Assembly (NCBI GenBank): GCA_000447245.1
Contig: AUYT01000001.1
Coordinates: 662,825 to 726,824, forward strand
Direction of reading: 5' to 3'
Source of the DNA: a candidate division Zixibacteria bacterium RBG-1
Lineage (GTDB): Bacteria > Zixibacteria > MSB-5A5 > DSPP01 > RBG-1
DNA: 64,000 nucleotides
Every line of letters starts with the position of its first letter. Position 1 is the first letter of the stretch. The translations under genes were made by a program, and so were the position numbers. The notes under the pieces are model-generated. The model was given only the letters and a program-made list of their open reading frames with translations, did no database searches and was not told where the DNA came from. This document shows, one piece after another, positions 45,233-53,724 of the stretch.

Positions 45233-46459
45233 ATGCTATTTACCTGGCTCAGCCGGGATGGAAGACTGCTTTTTGCCTCCAAGATAGTCAGAAGCTTAGG
45301 TTACGGTTTTCTAAGTGTAACTTTGGCCATCTATCTGGACTTAATTGGCTTGGACCGAGTACAAATAGGCACCATCCTGATGGCGACCTTGGTGAACAGT
45401 GTCATTTTTACCTTTATTTCGAGCTTCTGGGCGGACAGATTCGGTAGAAGGAAGATGGTGATAATTTTCGGTCTGCTTATGTCTCTGGCCGGGTTACTTT
45501 TTTATTTCACGGAAAATTATCTCCTCTTAATTCTGGCAGCTTTTATCGGAACTATAAATGTGACCGGAACTGAGGTCGGTCCTTTTTTATCCATCGAACA
45601 AGCCATAATACCGCAGACCTGCCCGCCTGAAAAGAGAAATTTTGCTTTTGCTATTTACAATATGCTGGGGACTCTGGCTATGTCGGTCGGGGTATTGGCG
45701 GGTGGTTTCCCCCAATATCTTCAAAGTATATTTGGTCTTAGCAAGGCCGCCTCGGTGAAGCCGTTGTTTCTTCTGTATAGCTTGTTAGGTGTAATCTCCG
45801 CCGTGATAGTTTCCTTTATGTCTGATAAAGTTGAGATGAATTCTGTCAATGGACCGAAAAAACCTCTCTATCAGATATTTTCTCCCTCCTCCAAGAAAAT
45901 TGTCCTAAAGCTTTCCCTTTTATTCGGGATTGATTCCTTTGCCGGAGGATTTATCATTCAGAGCATTTTATCCTACTGGTTCTTCGTCAAATTCGGAGTC
46001 AATTTTGCTCAATTATCGCATATTTTCTTCGGGACCGGGGTGCTGACTGCCTTATCTTATCTGGCGGCTTCGGCCTTGGCCAAAAGATTTGGACTGGTGA
46101 ACACTATGGTCTTCTCCCACATTCCTTCCAATATTCTTTTGATATTTGTTCCTCTAGCCCCCAGTCTGCCTGTGGCAGTGGGTTTGCTTTTGGCTAGGAT
46201 GTCGTTATCCCAGATGGACGTTCCCACCCGGCAGTCTTATATAGTGGCGATTGTGAATCCGGAGGAAAGGGTCCCGGCGGCCGGGATTACGGCTATGGCC
46301 CGAAATACGGCGCAGGCTATTTCTCCGTCTATTACCGGTTATATTCTGCAGTTTTTTTCCCTTTCAGCACCTTTTTTTATTGCGGGGGGTTTGAAGATTG
46401 TGTATGATATATTGTTGTATCTGAATTTCAGAAAGCTGAAAGCTCCGGAAGAGAGGTAA
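45233..46459 (+). CDS. Major facilitator superfamily transporter
   Basis: 408 residues with about twelve hydrophobic spans. The MFS loop 2-3 motif is SSFWADRFGRRKMVIIFGLL. LLLARMSLSQMDVPTRQSYI and AAGITAMARNTAQAISPSIT resemble the drug-efflux-like group. It is the only gene of the first block between tRNA-Glu and the tRNA-end remnant at 46463. Given the neighbouring ChrB-like gene and ABC exporter, efflux is plausible; substrate unknown. Confidence 0.88.
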   Translation: MLFTWLSRDGRLLFASKIVRSLGYGFLSVTLAIYLDLIGLDRVQIGTILMATLVNSVIFTFISSFWADRFGRRKMVIIFGLLMSLAGLLFYFTENYLLLILAAFIGTINVTGTEVGPFLSIEQAIIPQTCPPEKRNFAFAIYNMLGTLAMSVGVLAGGFPQYLQSIFGLSKAASVKPLFLLYSLLGVISAVIVSFMSDKVEMNSVNGPKKPLYQIFSPSSKKIVLKLSLLFGIDSFAGGFIIQSILSYWFFVKFGVNFAQLSHIFFGTGVLTALSYLAASALAKRFGLVNTMVFSHIPSNILLIFVPLAPSLPVAVGLLLARMSLSQMDVPTRQSYIVAIVNPEERVPAAGITAMARNTAQAISPSITGYILQFFSLSAPFFIAGGLKIVYDILLYLNFRKLKAPEER

Positions 46460-46462
46460 ATT

Positions 46463-46487
46463 ACACGGGTCAAATCCCGTTGGGGCG
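46463..46487 (+). repeat. Degenerate copy of tRNA-Glu 3' end
   Basis: ACACGGGT-CAAATCCCGTTGGGG-CG matches tRNA-Glu 45154-45180 at all 25 bases with two single-base deletions. It covers only the T-arm and acceptor strand and begins three bases after the MFS stop. Confidence 0.85.
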
Positions 46488-46514
46488 TTATATGATGCTG
46501 AAATGTCTAATTTT

Positions 46515-46579
46515 GTAGACCCAGCTTGTCTCAAGCTGGGATAACATGTGGTCCCACGTTGGGGACAACGTGGGTCTAC
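46515..46579 (+). repeat. Composite GTAG hairpin pair (BIME-like)
   Basis: Reverse-oriented copy of 21759-21826: GTAGACCCAGCTTG...CAAGCTGGG and CCCACGTTG...CAACGTGGGTCTAC. The spacer between hairpins differs in length and sequence, while the hairpins are kept. Confidence 0.85.
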
Positions 46580-46603
46580 GAACCAAACTACAAGGAGTGT
46601 AAA

Positions 46604-47032
46604 ATGAAATGGGTTACTCGGGAAAAAGCCAAGGTAGACAGGATTGCCTGTCCCTGGCTTATAAAAAAGTTTATCGACCCGGAAGCGGAGTTTCTGTTTG
46701 TTCCGGCAGAGCAGGTCCTAAAAATATCCCAGCAGCAAAATGCGATTCCTTTTGATGTGCCGGAGGTGGAGCTGGGGCATCATGAAGATAAATGCTCTTT
46801 TGATGCGATAATCGAAAAGTATAAATTGAATGATAAAGCGCTCTGGGAGTTGGCTCAGATAGTTAGAGGCGCTGATACCCGGAACCAAACCTTGACTTTA
46901 GAATCGGCTGGGCTGGCGGCGATTGCGGAGGGTTTTAGAGCTATGACTAAGAACGATTATGATAATATCAGCAAGCAATTTTATGTTTATGATGCGTTGT
47001 ATGAGTTTTGTAAGATGAGGGTAGGGAAATAA
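46604..47032 (+). CDS. ChrB-like chromate resistance domain protein
   Basis: 142 residues from ATG 46604, after AAGGAGTG; an earlier in-frame start would run through the hairpin repeat. MKWVTREKAKVDRIACPWLI and FDVPEVELGHHEDKCSFDAI are hallmarks of the ChrB C-terminal domain. Full ChrB proteins add an N-terminal regulatory domain, absent here. The family is linked to chromate sensing or resistance, but members without ChrA may do something else. It is the sole gene of the second block behind tRNA-Glu. Confidence 0.88.
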   Translation: MKWVTREKAKVDRIACPWLIKKFIDPEAEFLFVPAEQVLKISQQQNAIPFDVPEVELGHHEDKCSFDAIIEKYKLNDKALWELAQIVRGADTRNQTLTLESAGLAAIAEGFRAMTKNDYDNISKQFYVYDALYEFCKMRVGK

Positions 47033-47048
47033 AGGTAGATGTAAGAAG

Positions 47049-47070
47049 GGGTTTAAATTCCGTTGGGGAA
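47049..47070 (+). repeat. Second, more decayed copy of tRNA-Glu 3' end
   Basis: GGGTTTAAATTCCGTTGGGG plus AA matches tRNA-Glu from GGGTTC at 19 of 22 bases. It begins 16 bases after the ChrB-like stop, and the G+C-rich exporter cluster follows. Confidence 0.7.
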
Positions 47071-47160
47071 ATTACAATTAAGAGAATAAATGTTAGAACC
47101 TGATAAGAATCCAAAAAAGCTATTTCTGTTGTGAAAGAGTAGACGGTAAGAGTAGAAATA

Positions 47161-48144
47161 ATGAGTGACTTAGGCACAAAGAATCGAATGACAATTGTCT
47201 TTATGGGAGGTGTTCTGGTTGTCCTCGGCCTTTTGACGAGTTGTAGTCACAAGAATTCGCATTGGGTGCCGGGCTATGTCGAGGGGGAGTTCGTTTACGT
47301 CGCCTCGCCTCTGGCTGGCCGGCTGGATTCGCTGTATGTGGAGCGAGGTCAGCAGGTGAAGGCGGGCGATCCGTTTTTCGCCTTAGAAAATACCTCGGAA
47401 AAATCCGCCCGGGATGAAGCAGAACGGCGGCTGGCACAAGCTAAGGCAAATTTGGAAGATGTAAAAAAAGGGAAGCGTCCCTCGGAAATGGAGTCGATCG
47501 AAGCACAGCTCAAGCAGGCACAAGCGGTGCTTGTGCTTTCCGAGAAAGAACTGACCCGGCAAGAAGAACTCTTTCGTTCTAGTCTGATTGCCGAACAGGA
47601 CCTTGAACGTGGTCGTTCCAGACGTGATCAGGACCACAATCGAGTCGTACAACTTGAAGCAGACCTAAAAACAGCACAGCTTGGCTCCCGCATCGACCAG
47701 ATTCAGGCGGCAGAGAACGAGGTAGGAATACTGAAAGCAGCGTTGGTACAGGCTGAATGGAACCTGTCACAAAAGCGCCAGACCGCGCCAGAGACTGGAT
47801 TGGTGTTCGACGTGCTCTACCGCCAGGGTGAATGGGTAGCCGCGGGTCGGCCAGTCGTTGCGTTGCTACCCCCACAGAATATCAAAGTGCGTGCATTTGT
47901 TCCGGAGACACAGGTTGGTAGAATTCATCCGGGTGATAGCTTGCGGATTGCTGTGGACGGTTCGCCTAAACTCCTTATCGGGAAGGTGAGTTTCATCTCA
48001 CCGCAGGCAGAATATACTCCGCCGGTCATTTATAGCAAGAATAGCCGTGACAAGTTAGTCTTCATGATTGAAGTAGTCTTCGATCCTAAGACTTCAGCGG
48101 GCTTGCATCCCGGCCAACCGGTGGATGTGCAACTCAAATTCTAA
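47161..48144 (+). CDS. HlyD-family periplasmic adaptor lipoprotein
   Basis: 327 residues. A lipobox (LLTSCSH) ends the signal peptide. GYVEGEFVYVASPLAGRLDS, VERGQQVKAGDPFFALE and the coiled-coil hairpin (about 75-185) with EELFRSSLIAEQDLERGRSR match YbhG/MacA-like adaptors of tripartite exporters. The ABC genes follow at 3 bases and with an overlap. Base composition is more G+C rich than its neighbours (38 of 60 bases at 47281-47340), so the three-gene set looks acquired. Start could also be ATG 47188. Confidence 0.9.
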   Translation: MSDLGTKNRMTIVFMGGVLVVLGLLTSCSHKNSHWVPGYVEGEFVYVASPLAGRLDSLYVERGQQVKAGDPFFALENTSEKSARDEAERRLAQAKANLEDVKKGKRPSEMESIEAQLKQAQAVLVLSEKELTRQEELFRSSLIAEQDLERGRSRRDQDHNRVVQLEADLKTAQLGSRIDQIQAAENEVGILKAALVQAEWNLSQKRQTAPETGLVFDVLYRQGEWVAAGRPVVALLPPQNIKVRAFVPETQVGRIHPGDSLRIAVDGSPKLLIGKVSFISPQAEYTPPVIYSKNSRDKLVFMIEVVFDPKTSAGLHPGQPVDVQLKF

Positions 48145-48147
48145 GTT

Positions 48148-49074
48148 ATGGTTTACAATCTGGCTGTTGACGTTCAGGGGATGACTAAGCGTTTTGGCAG
48201 TCTCACGGCTGTCAACCACGTTGACCTTCAAATCCGTGCTGGAGAAATTTGTGGTTTTCTGGGTCCCAACGGCAGCGGCAAAACCACCTTTATTCGCATG
48301 CTCTGCGGGTTGCTCCGCCCGGACGAGGGGAGTGGTACATGTTTAAGTCACAATGTACTCACCGGGAGTGAAGCCATCAAGCGGGAGGTGGGCTATATGA
48401 CTCAGCGGTTCAGTTTCTACGAAGACTTGAGTATCGCCGAGAATCTTGACTTCGTAGCCCGTATGTATTCCGTGAATAACCGGCGTGAAGCTGTGCAGAG
48501 GAGCGTCGAACAACTCGGTCTCACGAATCGTAAGAATCAACTTGCCGGCCAGCTTTCTGGTGGCTGGAAACAGCGTTTAGCTTTGGCTGCCTGCATGATT
48601 CACCAGCCGAAATTGCTTCTGCTGGATGAGCCCACAGCTGGCGTGGATCCCAAAGCCCGCCGCGAATTTTGGGAGGAGATTCATCAACTGGCCGGGCAAG
48701 GGCTGACATTTTTGATCGCCACGCACTACATGGACGAAGCCGAGCGCTGTCATAGGCTCGCTTTAATTGTCAATGGCAGACTGCTTACTCATGGCACGGT
48801 CGCCGAAGTCATCGGGAAGGCTAGTCTGACTACTTGGTCGGTCAGCGGTCCAAATTTACTAAAACTTGCCCAACAGCTCCGCCAGCGTTCTGGTGTGGAT
48901 CAGGCTGTACCCTTCGGCGACATACTGCACGTGAGTGGAGGCGATACAGCCACCCTCGAACAAGCCATCGCTCCGTTTCGTACGGAGCAGTATGAATGGC
49001 ATGCGGTCGAGTCGGGGCTTGAAGACGTTTTCATTCACTTGATGGATAGCTCAAAGGAGAATTCTTTGCCATGA
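48148..49074 (+). CDS. ABC exporter ATP-binding protein
   Basis: 308 residues. Walker A GPNGSGKTT (about 38), signature LSGGWKQRL, Walker B LLLLDEPTAGVD, H-loop ATHYMDEAERC. It resembles one half of YbhF-type ATPases. Its stop overlaps the permease start (ATGA), and the adaptor gene ends three bases upstream. Together the genes form a YbhGFS-like exporter of hydrophobic or xenobiotic compounds; an outer-membrane partner is not present here. Confidence 0.94.
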   Translation: MVYNLAVDVQGMTKRFGSLTAVNHVDLQIRAGEICGFLGPNGSGKTTFIRMLCGLLRPDEGSGTCLSHNVLTGSEAIKREVGYMTQRFSFYEDLSIAENLDFVARMYSVNNRREAVQRSVEQLGLTNRKNQLAGQLSGGWKQRLALAACMIHQPKLLLLDEPTAGVDPKARREFWEEIHQLAGQGLTFLIATHYMDEAERCHRLALIVNGRLLTHGTVAEVIGKASLTTWSVSGPNLLKLAQQLRQRSGVDQAVPFGDILHVSGGDTATLEQAIAPFRTEQYEWHAVESGLEDVFIHLMDSSKENSLP

Positions 49075-50213
49075 AAAAGCGGTATGAGTTCTCACTGGCA
49101 CGGTTTTGGGCCATGATTGTCAAGGAGTTCATCCAGATGAGAAGAGACCGATTAACTTTCGGAATGATGATCGGTATCCCCCTTATCCAGCTTACTCTCT
49201 TCGGTTTTGCAATCAACGCAGACCCAAAACATCTGCCGGCCGCCGTGCTTTTGGCCGACCAGGGTCCGCAGGGCCGTACCTTGCTGTATGCCATTCAGAA
49301 CAGCCAATATTTTCATTTTATTCGGGAGGTGAAAACACAAGCCGAGGCGCAGGATGCATTAGCGCGGGGCGAAGTCCAATTTGTCATCAATATTCCGGAA
49401 AATTTCACCCGTGCTCTCCTTCGTGGCCAACTCCCAAGTATTCTGGTAGAAGCTGACGCCACCGATCCTGCGGCTACAGGCAATGCTCTGGGCTCACTTC
49501 GTGTCCTCTTTAACACTGCCTTGCAAAACGATCTCAAAGGTCCGCTCGCCTATTTAACGGGTACAATCGGCCCTATCGACCTGCGGGTTCATGCACTTTA
49601 CAATCCTGAAGCGATTACGCAATACAATATTGTGCCCGGTTTGATGGGGGTTGTTCTCACGATGACCATGGTCTTGATCACTGGGCTAGCCATTACGCGT
49701 GAACGTGAGAGTGGCACCATGGAAAATCTACTTTCCATGCCGACCCGTCCGCTGGAAGTGCTGATTGGTAAAATTATCCCTTACATCCTGGTGGGATACA
49801 TTCAGGTGGGGCTTGTCCTCTTAGCGGCACGCTTTCTTTTTCATGTGCCGATGGTCGGCAATCTTATTCTTCTGCTAGTGGTGTCTCTGGTTTTCATAAC
49901 CGCGAATCTAGCAATAGGGATCACCATTTCCACACTTGCTCAGAACCAACGCCAAGCCATGCAAATGAGCATGTTTTTCTTTTTACCCAACATTATGTTA
50001 TCCGGATTCATGTTCCCCTTTCGGGGCATGCCCGGGTGGGCTCAGGTGTTAGGCGAAATGCTGCCACTCACCCATTTTTTGCGAATTATCCGCGGTATTT
50101 TGCTCAAAGGCAATGGACTGAATGACGTCGCCCTGCAACTATGGCCCATAGCGCTTTTTGCTGCCGGTGCACTTACTATTGGCGTGAAGCGCTATCGTCA
50201 AACACTGGATTAG
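49071..50213 (+). CDS. ABC-2 type exporter permease (YbhS/YhhJ-like)
   Basis: 380 residues. An N-terminal helix (FGMMIGIPLIQLTLFGFAIN) and a large periplasmic domain (about 45-180) precede five C-terminal helices with TMENLLSMPTRPLEVLIGKI and FMFPFRGMPGWAQVLGEMLP, the pattern of YhhJ/YbhS/YbhR. It would homodimerise or pair with a lost second permease. Same G+C-rich composition as the two genes upstream. DNA after it becomes ordinary by 50260. Confidence 0.93.
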   Translation: MKKRYEFSLARFWAMIVKEFIQMRRDRLTFGMMIGIPLIQLTLFGFAINADPKHLPAAVLLADQGPQGRTLLYAIQNSQYFHFIREVKTQAEAQDALARGEVQFVINIPENFTRALLRGQLPSILVEADATDPAATGNALGSLRVLFNTALQNDLKGPLAYLTGTIGPIDLRVHALYNPEAITQYNIVPGLMGVVLTMTMVLITGLAITRERESGTMENLLSMPTRPLEVLIGKIIPYILVGYIQVGLVLLAARFLFHVPMVGNLILLLVVSLVFITANLAIGITISTLAQNQRQAMQMSMFFFLPNIMLSGFMFPFRGMPGWAQVLGEMLPLTHFLRIIRGILLKGNGLNDVALQLWPIALFAAGALTIGVKRYRQTLD

Positions 50214-50301
50214 TTTCACTCTCTCCCAATGGGCTGGTGGCATTCCGACAGGAATTGAAATTCCAGCTCCAAATAAAAATGCAATTCTCATTTTTTAACT
50301 A

Positions 50302-50373
50302 TCACATCCTCTTATACCTCGGCCCACTCCCACCCTCTCCGGGAGTCCACCTTGGAGCCAAAACATTCGTGTC
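50302..50373 (-). pseudogene. 3'-end remnant of an ETF-QO-like gene, distal copy
   Basis: On the minus strand the sequence reads DTNVLAPRWTPGEGGSGPRY followed by KRM and a stop, matching the last 24 codons of the complete ETF-QO gene (56261-57943). The first 23 bases from the stop side are identical. It is preceded in frame by TAA, so only this tail exists. It lies nine bases beyond the VIT/VWA stop. Confidence 0.85.
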
Positions 50374-50382
50374 TTAGCTGAA

Positions 50383-52533
50383 TCACCTTAACTTGTCTAT
50401 AAGATCGTGTGGCAATTCATCCAGCCCCTCTTCACCGACTTCTATTATAATAGCTCCAGCTTCAAATTTCAACTTTTCCCCTAAAGAAAAATAGCTTCCG
50501 AATTCCGGCTTCAGCTCCAAGAGCTTAAAGTAAGCCGGACTGTAAGCTTTGATAGATATCTTTTTCTTTTTGGAATCGCAATCCGACTCAACCCATATTC
50601 CGTTTTGGAAAAAGAAGTTTTTACCCCCCACCCAGGCATTTTTCTTATCTTCAACCGAGCCAGAGGGCGTGATAGTCACCATACCAGGTGCAGCTTCTGT
50701 GGTAACTTTTCGCAGGTTTGCCACTTCTTTAGCACTCTTAAAAGCCGCCTCTCCTGTCTGTGGGGCATAAGAGACAGCAGAACTGGCTCGATCATAAAGC
50801 TCAGCTCTGGGAGTCTGCACGTCTGCATCCGCCAAAAAGGAGGTATATTTGGTCATAATCCCGTACTTTTTAGAAAGGTCAACTATTTCCTCTGCTACTT
50901 CTTTTGATTCACCTGCCAGCCGGATCTGGTCTAACAGATAGCCGATTCTGCGATTGGCCCATATCTTGGGAATAATCTTCTGCCAGCTAAAATGTTCTGT
51001 AAAATTTACCGGGAAAAAGAAACTTTTCTGAGTTCCATTGAGGTCCCCGGAGAGTCGAACTTGCGCTGGACCTAAATTTCTGAATTTACCGGCAATGACA
51101 ATTTGATTACCGGCAAATAAATCAGGCAGAGGGTTTGGATAAATCTCAAATGCTTCAGCATGGTCAAAATCAATAGTCAGATTGGCCAATACCGGTGAAG
51201 TAATTTTCTTATAAAAGGCGGATACCTTACTCTCAATATCTTCTTCCGGAGCGACATAGTCCGAACTACCCTGGTTTTGCAGGGCCAGTTTGTCAAGAAA
51301 GTAGGTATTAACATCGTATCCGACCCCAAAGTCAAAAATTTTGACCTTCTTTTTGTTCAGGGTCTGGATTTCTGTTAATATCTTATTCACGTCATGAGTC
51401 CCGACAGTGGGGAGGCCATCGGTCAGAAAAATAAGATAATTAAGACCGGATGAAAACTGCGAGATTCCGGTGCACAAAGCCTCGTAGATATTGGTTCCCC
51501 CGTCAGCTTCGATCTCTTCCAAAAAATTTTGGGCTTCCTCTGCGTTGGTTTTAGAATAAGCAACCAGAGAGTTCTTCCAAACTCTTACCTGGTCATCGAA
51601 ATCTATCAAGTTAAAATGGTCTTTAGGGTTCAGATTCTGCAGGCAGAAGCTTAAAGCCGCTTTGGCTTGATTAATTTTCTCGCCTCGCATGCTACCGGAG
51701 CTATCCAAAATGAAGATTACATTTTTGGGTAATACTAAAGTGGCATCCTTTTTTAGCTCCGGGGAGACCAAAGCCAAAAAGAATTTCTCTTTCTGATCGG
51801 TGTCGGTCAGAAGGTCAAAACCTAGCTTTTGCTCGGAAGTAGAATAGTACAGGACAAAATCTCCCCCGGTCTTTTTTACCCTTGCTTCCCAGGTCACTTT
51901 GGCCCGAAGTTCATCCCTTTCTGAAATTTTTATGTCATGAGTGGGAGAGTAGATGTTTTTCAAAGAGCCTTTTGATTTTAAGGTAATTTCCATAGAGATA
52001 TTGGAGCGCTCAAATTGCTTTAACATTTCTTTACCAAAGGGGAAGCGATACTCAAGTAATCCACCGGTTTTTCTCAACACCTGGCTAAAGCTGAGTTTTA
52101 TCCTGGTTTCTCCCCTGGCCACGATAGGATAAACCCGGGCCTTCAACAGCCCATAGCCGGTATACTCCAATAGAGCCGGGTCCTTTTTTCTTCTGACTAT
52201 CTCTTCATAAATTTGGCGTGCTTCGGCCTGGTCTAATATTCGACCGGGCACTTCTTCATTCCCTATGTATAGGTAGAGCTTGGAAACAGCCGCCTCTTCT
52301 GAGATAGGAAAAATAAAGGTCCCTTCCAGGTCCCGCTGAGAATCATTCTGATAGAGAAGCTCTACGGTAGTTGTGGCTATTTGCTCTGAGATATTGACAC
52401 GAATGCTGTAGTTTTTCAGGTAAAGCAAATCTTCAGGTAATTTCCACTCAACCGGAGGTTCGATAATTATAGTGGCAGAGGTCAAACCACCAAGGTTGGC
52501 CAGTATTGCAAAAGCAAGAATGAATTTTTTCAT
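50383..52533 (-). CDS. Secreted VIT and von Willebrand A domain protein
   Basis: 716 residues, ATG behind AGGAGGAG. Signal peptide; VIT domain (about 25-160: VELLYQNDSQRDLEGTFIFP, QAEARQIYEEIVRRKKDPAL); VWA domain (about 265-450) with the metal site DSSGSMRG and FLTDGLPTVG. Inter-alpha-trypsin-inhibitor-like architecture. Such proteins act outside the cytoplasm, often in adhesion or in signalling operons with sigma factors, as here. It follows the anti-sigma gene by 51 bases on the same strand. Confidence 0.9.
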   Translation of the reverse strand: MKKFILAFAILANLGGLTSATIIIEPPVEWKLPEDLLYLKNYSIRVNISEQIATTTVELLYQNDSQRDLEGTFIFPISEEAAVSKLYLYIGNEEVPGRILDQAEARQIYEEIVRRKKDPALLEYTGYGLLKARVYPIVARGETRIKLSFSQVLRKTGGLLEYRFPFGKEMLKQFERSNISMEITLKSKGSLKNIYSPTHDIKISERDELRAKVTWEARVKKTGGDFVLYYSTSEQKLGFDLLTDTDQKEKFFLALVSPELKKDATLVLPKNVIFILDSSGSMRGEKINQAKAALSFCLQNLNPKDHFNLIDFDDQVRVWKNSLVAYSKTNAEEAQNFLEEIEADGGTNIYEALCTGISQFSSGLNYLIFLTDGLPTVGTHDVNKILTEIQTLNKKKVKIFDFGVGYDVNTYFLDKLALQNQGSSDYVAPEEDIESKVSAFYKKITSPVLANLTIDFDHAEAFEIYPNPLPDLFAGNQIVIAGKFRNLGPAQVRLSGDLNGTQKSFFFPVNFTEHFSWQKIIPKIWANRRIGYLLDQIRLAGESKEVAEEIVDLSKKYGIMTKYTSFLADADVQTPRAELYDRASSAVSYAPQTGEAAFKSAKEVANLRKVTTEAAPGMVTITPSGSVEDKKNAWVGGKNFFFQNGIWVESDCDSKKKKISIKAYSPAYFKLLELKPEFGSYFSLGEKLKFEAGAIIIEVGEEGLDELPHDLIDKLR

Positions 52534-52584
52534 GACTCCTCCTAGTTTCTAAGTTTCTAAAGACAATACAAACCAGGAGAGCTA

Positions 52585-53724
52585 TTATTCCAAACTATTT
52601 TGCAGGTTTTTTAGTTTCTGTTCTATCTCGGTTAGTTGACGGCGGGTATCAGGGAAGAGATATTGCTTTAGAAACCGGTCAATTGTTTTCAGAGCAGTCT
52701 CCAGATCTTTTTTATCTTTGGTTAAAGAGCACAGGTTGAAGTAAGCCTGAGCCAAATCCAAGTAGGTCGGTTCTAGTATGGAATCATTGGAGATAGAAGG
52801 AATTAATTCTTGCAGATGGTTTACTCTAGCTCGGAGAGCATCGATTTGAGTTAAGCTATCCTGAACGACTTTCTCTTGCTTAAGGGCAGTATATTTTTTC
52901 ACGTCAGAGATGGTAGGAGCACTCATATAAACTATTCTGTCTGAGTCTGGACCAGTTTTAACTGAATCAGGCTGAGTCATTGCCGAAAATGAGGCGGACT
53001 CTTTTGAAATCACCCTCATGTGCGCAGTCTCACTTTTCTGTAGCTTCTCCAGTTCAACTGCACCTTTGGGCTGGATAGGTGTTGCAGACACAATATCAGC
53101 CTGATTGGGAGCAATCTCTGTTTTGTTACTCCCTGGACTAAGTGGAATGTTACCTTCTGTTTTCGAAGTGTGATAAAGGGATGGAGGGCTGCTGGCAGAT
53201 TGGTTTGATACTTGTGCCTCTTTTGTTGAAGTTGGCTTTGAGGTTTTTTGATTAGTTTGTGTAGCAACAACTTTCGAGGTATCCGCTGTTCCTAATGGTT
53301 TTTGCACCGAGGGAGCTGTCGAGACCGCAGAATTTTTGTTTCCGGGCAGAGATATTTCTTTGTAGTTTATATAAAGCTTTCCTATCAGAGCCACAACTAG
53401 GACTGAAGCAATTGCAGTGGCAAGCTTGAGCCTAGCCGGTGATGGTCTAAACAAAGATTTGAAAATACCCCAGAGTCCTGATTTATCTGGCTGGTTTTCT
53501 CGGATTAGTAGCTTATTTTTGACCCTGGAAAAGAAATTCTCCCAATAGGCTTCTGAAATCTGAGGTTCTTTAATCAGGTTTGCATAAGCATCCAGCATCT
53601 TTAACTCTTGCAAATTCCAAGAGCAGAAATCACAGACTTTTAAGTGCTCTTCTATCTTTTTTTTCTTTTTGTCATTTAGCTCTCCATCTATATACATGGA
53701 GAGCCATTTAATATGGCATCTCAT
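52585..53724 (-). CDS. Membrane anti-sigma factor with zinc-finger domain
   Basis: 379 residues. The N-terminus is a zf-HC2 type anti-sigma domain (RCHIKWLSMYIDGEL, EEHLKVCDFCSWNLQELKML). One membrane span (about 110-130: KLATAIASVLVVALIGKLYI) leads to a Ser/Thr/Pro-rich extracytoplasmic linker and a C-terminal helical region with DSLTQIDALRARVNHLQELI. Its start overlaps the sigma factor stop (ATGA). It would hold the sigma factor at the membrane until a signal frees it. Confidence 0.88.
   Translation of the reverse strand: MRCHIKWLSMYIDGELNDKKKKKIEEHLKVCDFCSWNLQELKMLDAYANLIKEPQISEAYWENFFSRVKNKLLIRENQPDKSGLWGIFKSLFRPSPARLKLATAIASVLVVALIGKLYINYKEISLPGNKNSAVSTAPSVQKPLGTADTSKVVATQTNQKTSKPTSTKEAQVSNQSASSPPSLYHTSKTEGNIPLSPGSNKTEIAPNQADIVSATPIQPKGAVELEKLQKSETAHMRVISKESASFSAMTQPDSVKTGPDSDRIVYMSAPTISDVKKYTALKQEKVVQDSLTQIDALRARVNHLQELIPSISNDSILEPTYLDLAQAYFNLCSLTKDKKDLETALKTIDRFLKQYLFPDTRRQLTEIEQKLKNLQNSLE

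Noticed and set aside
46526-46603. N-terminal extension of the ChrB-like protein
   Set aside because: These codons come from the hairpin repeat; AAGGAGTG before ATG 46604 and family homology fix the start there.
50230-50300. Relic of the orphan lipoprotein gene's 3' end
   Set aside because: A TTGAAATTCCAG-like match to about 54475 is only about twelve bases long and may be chance.
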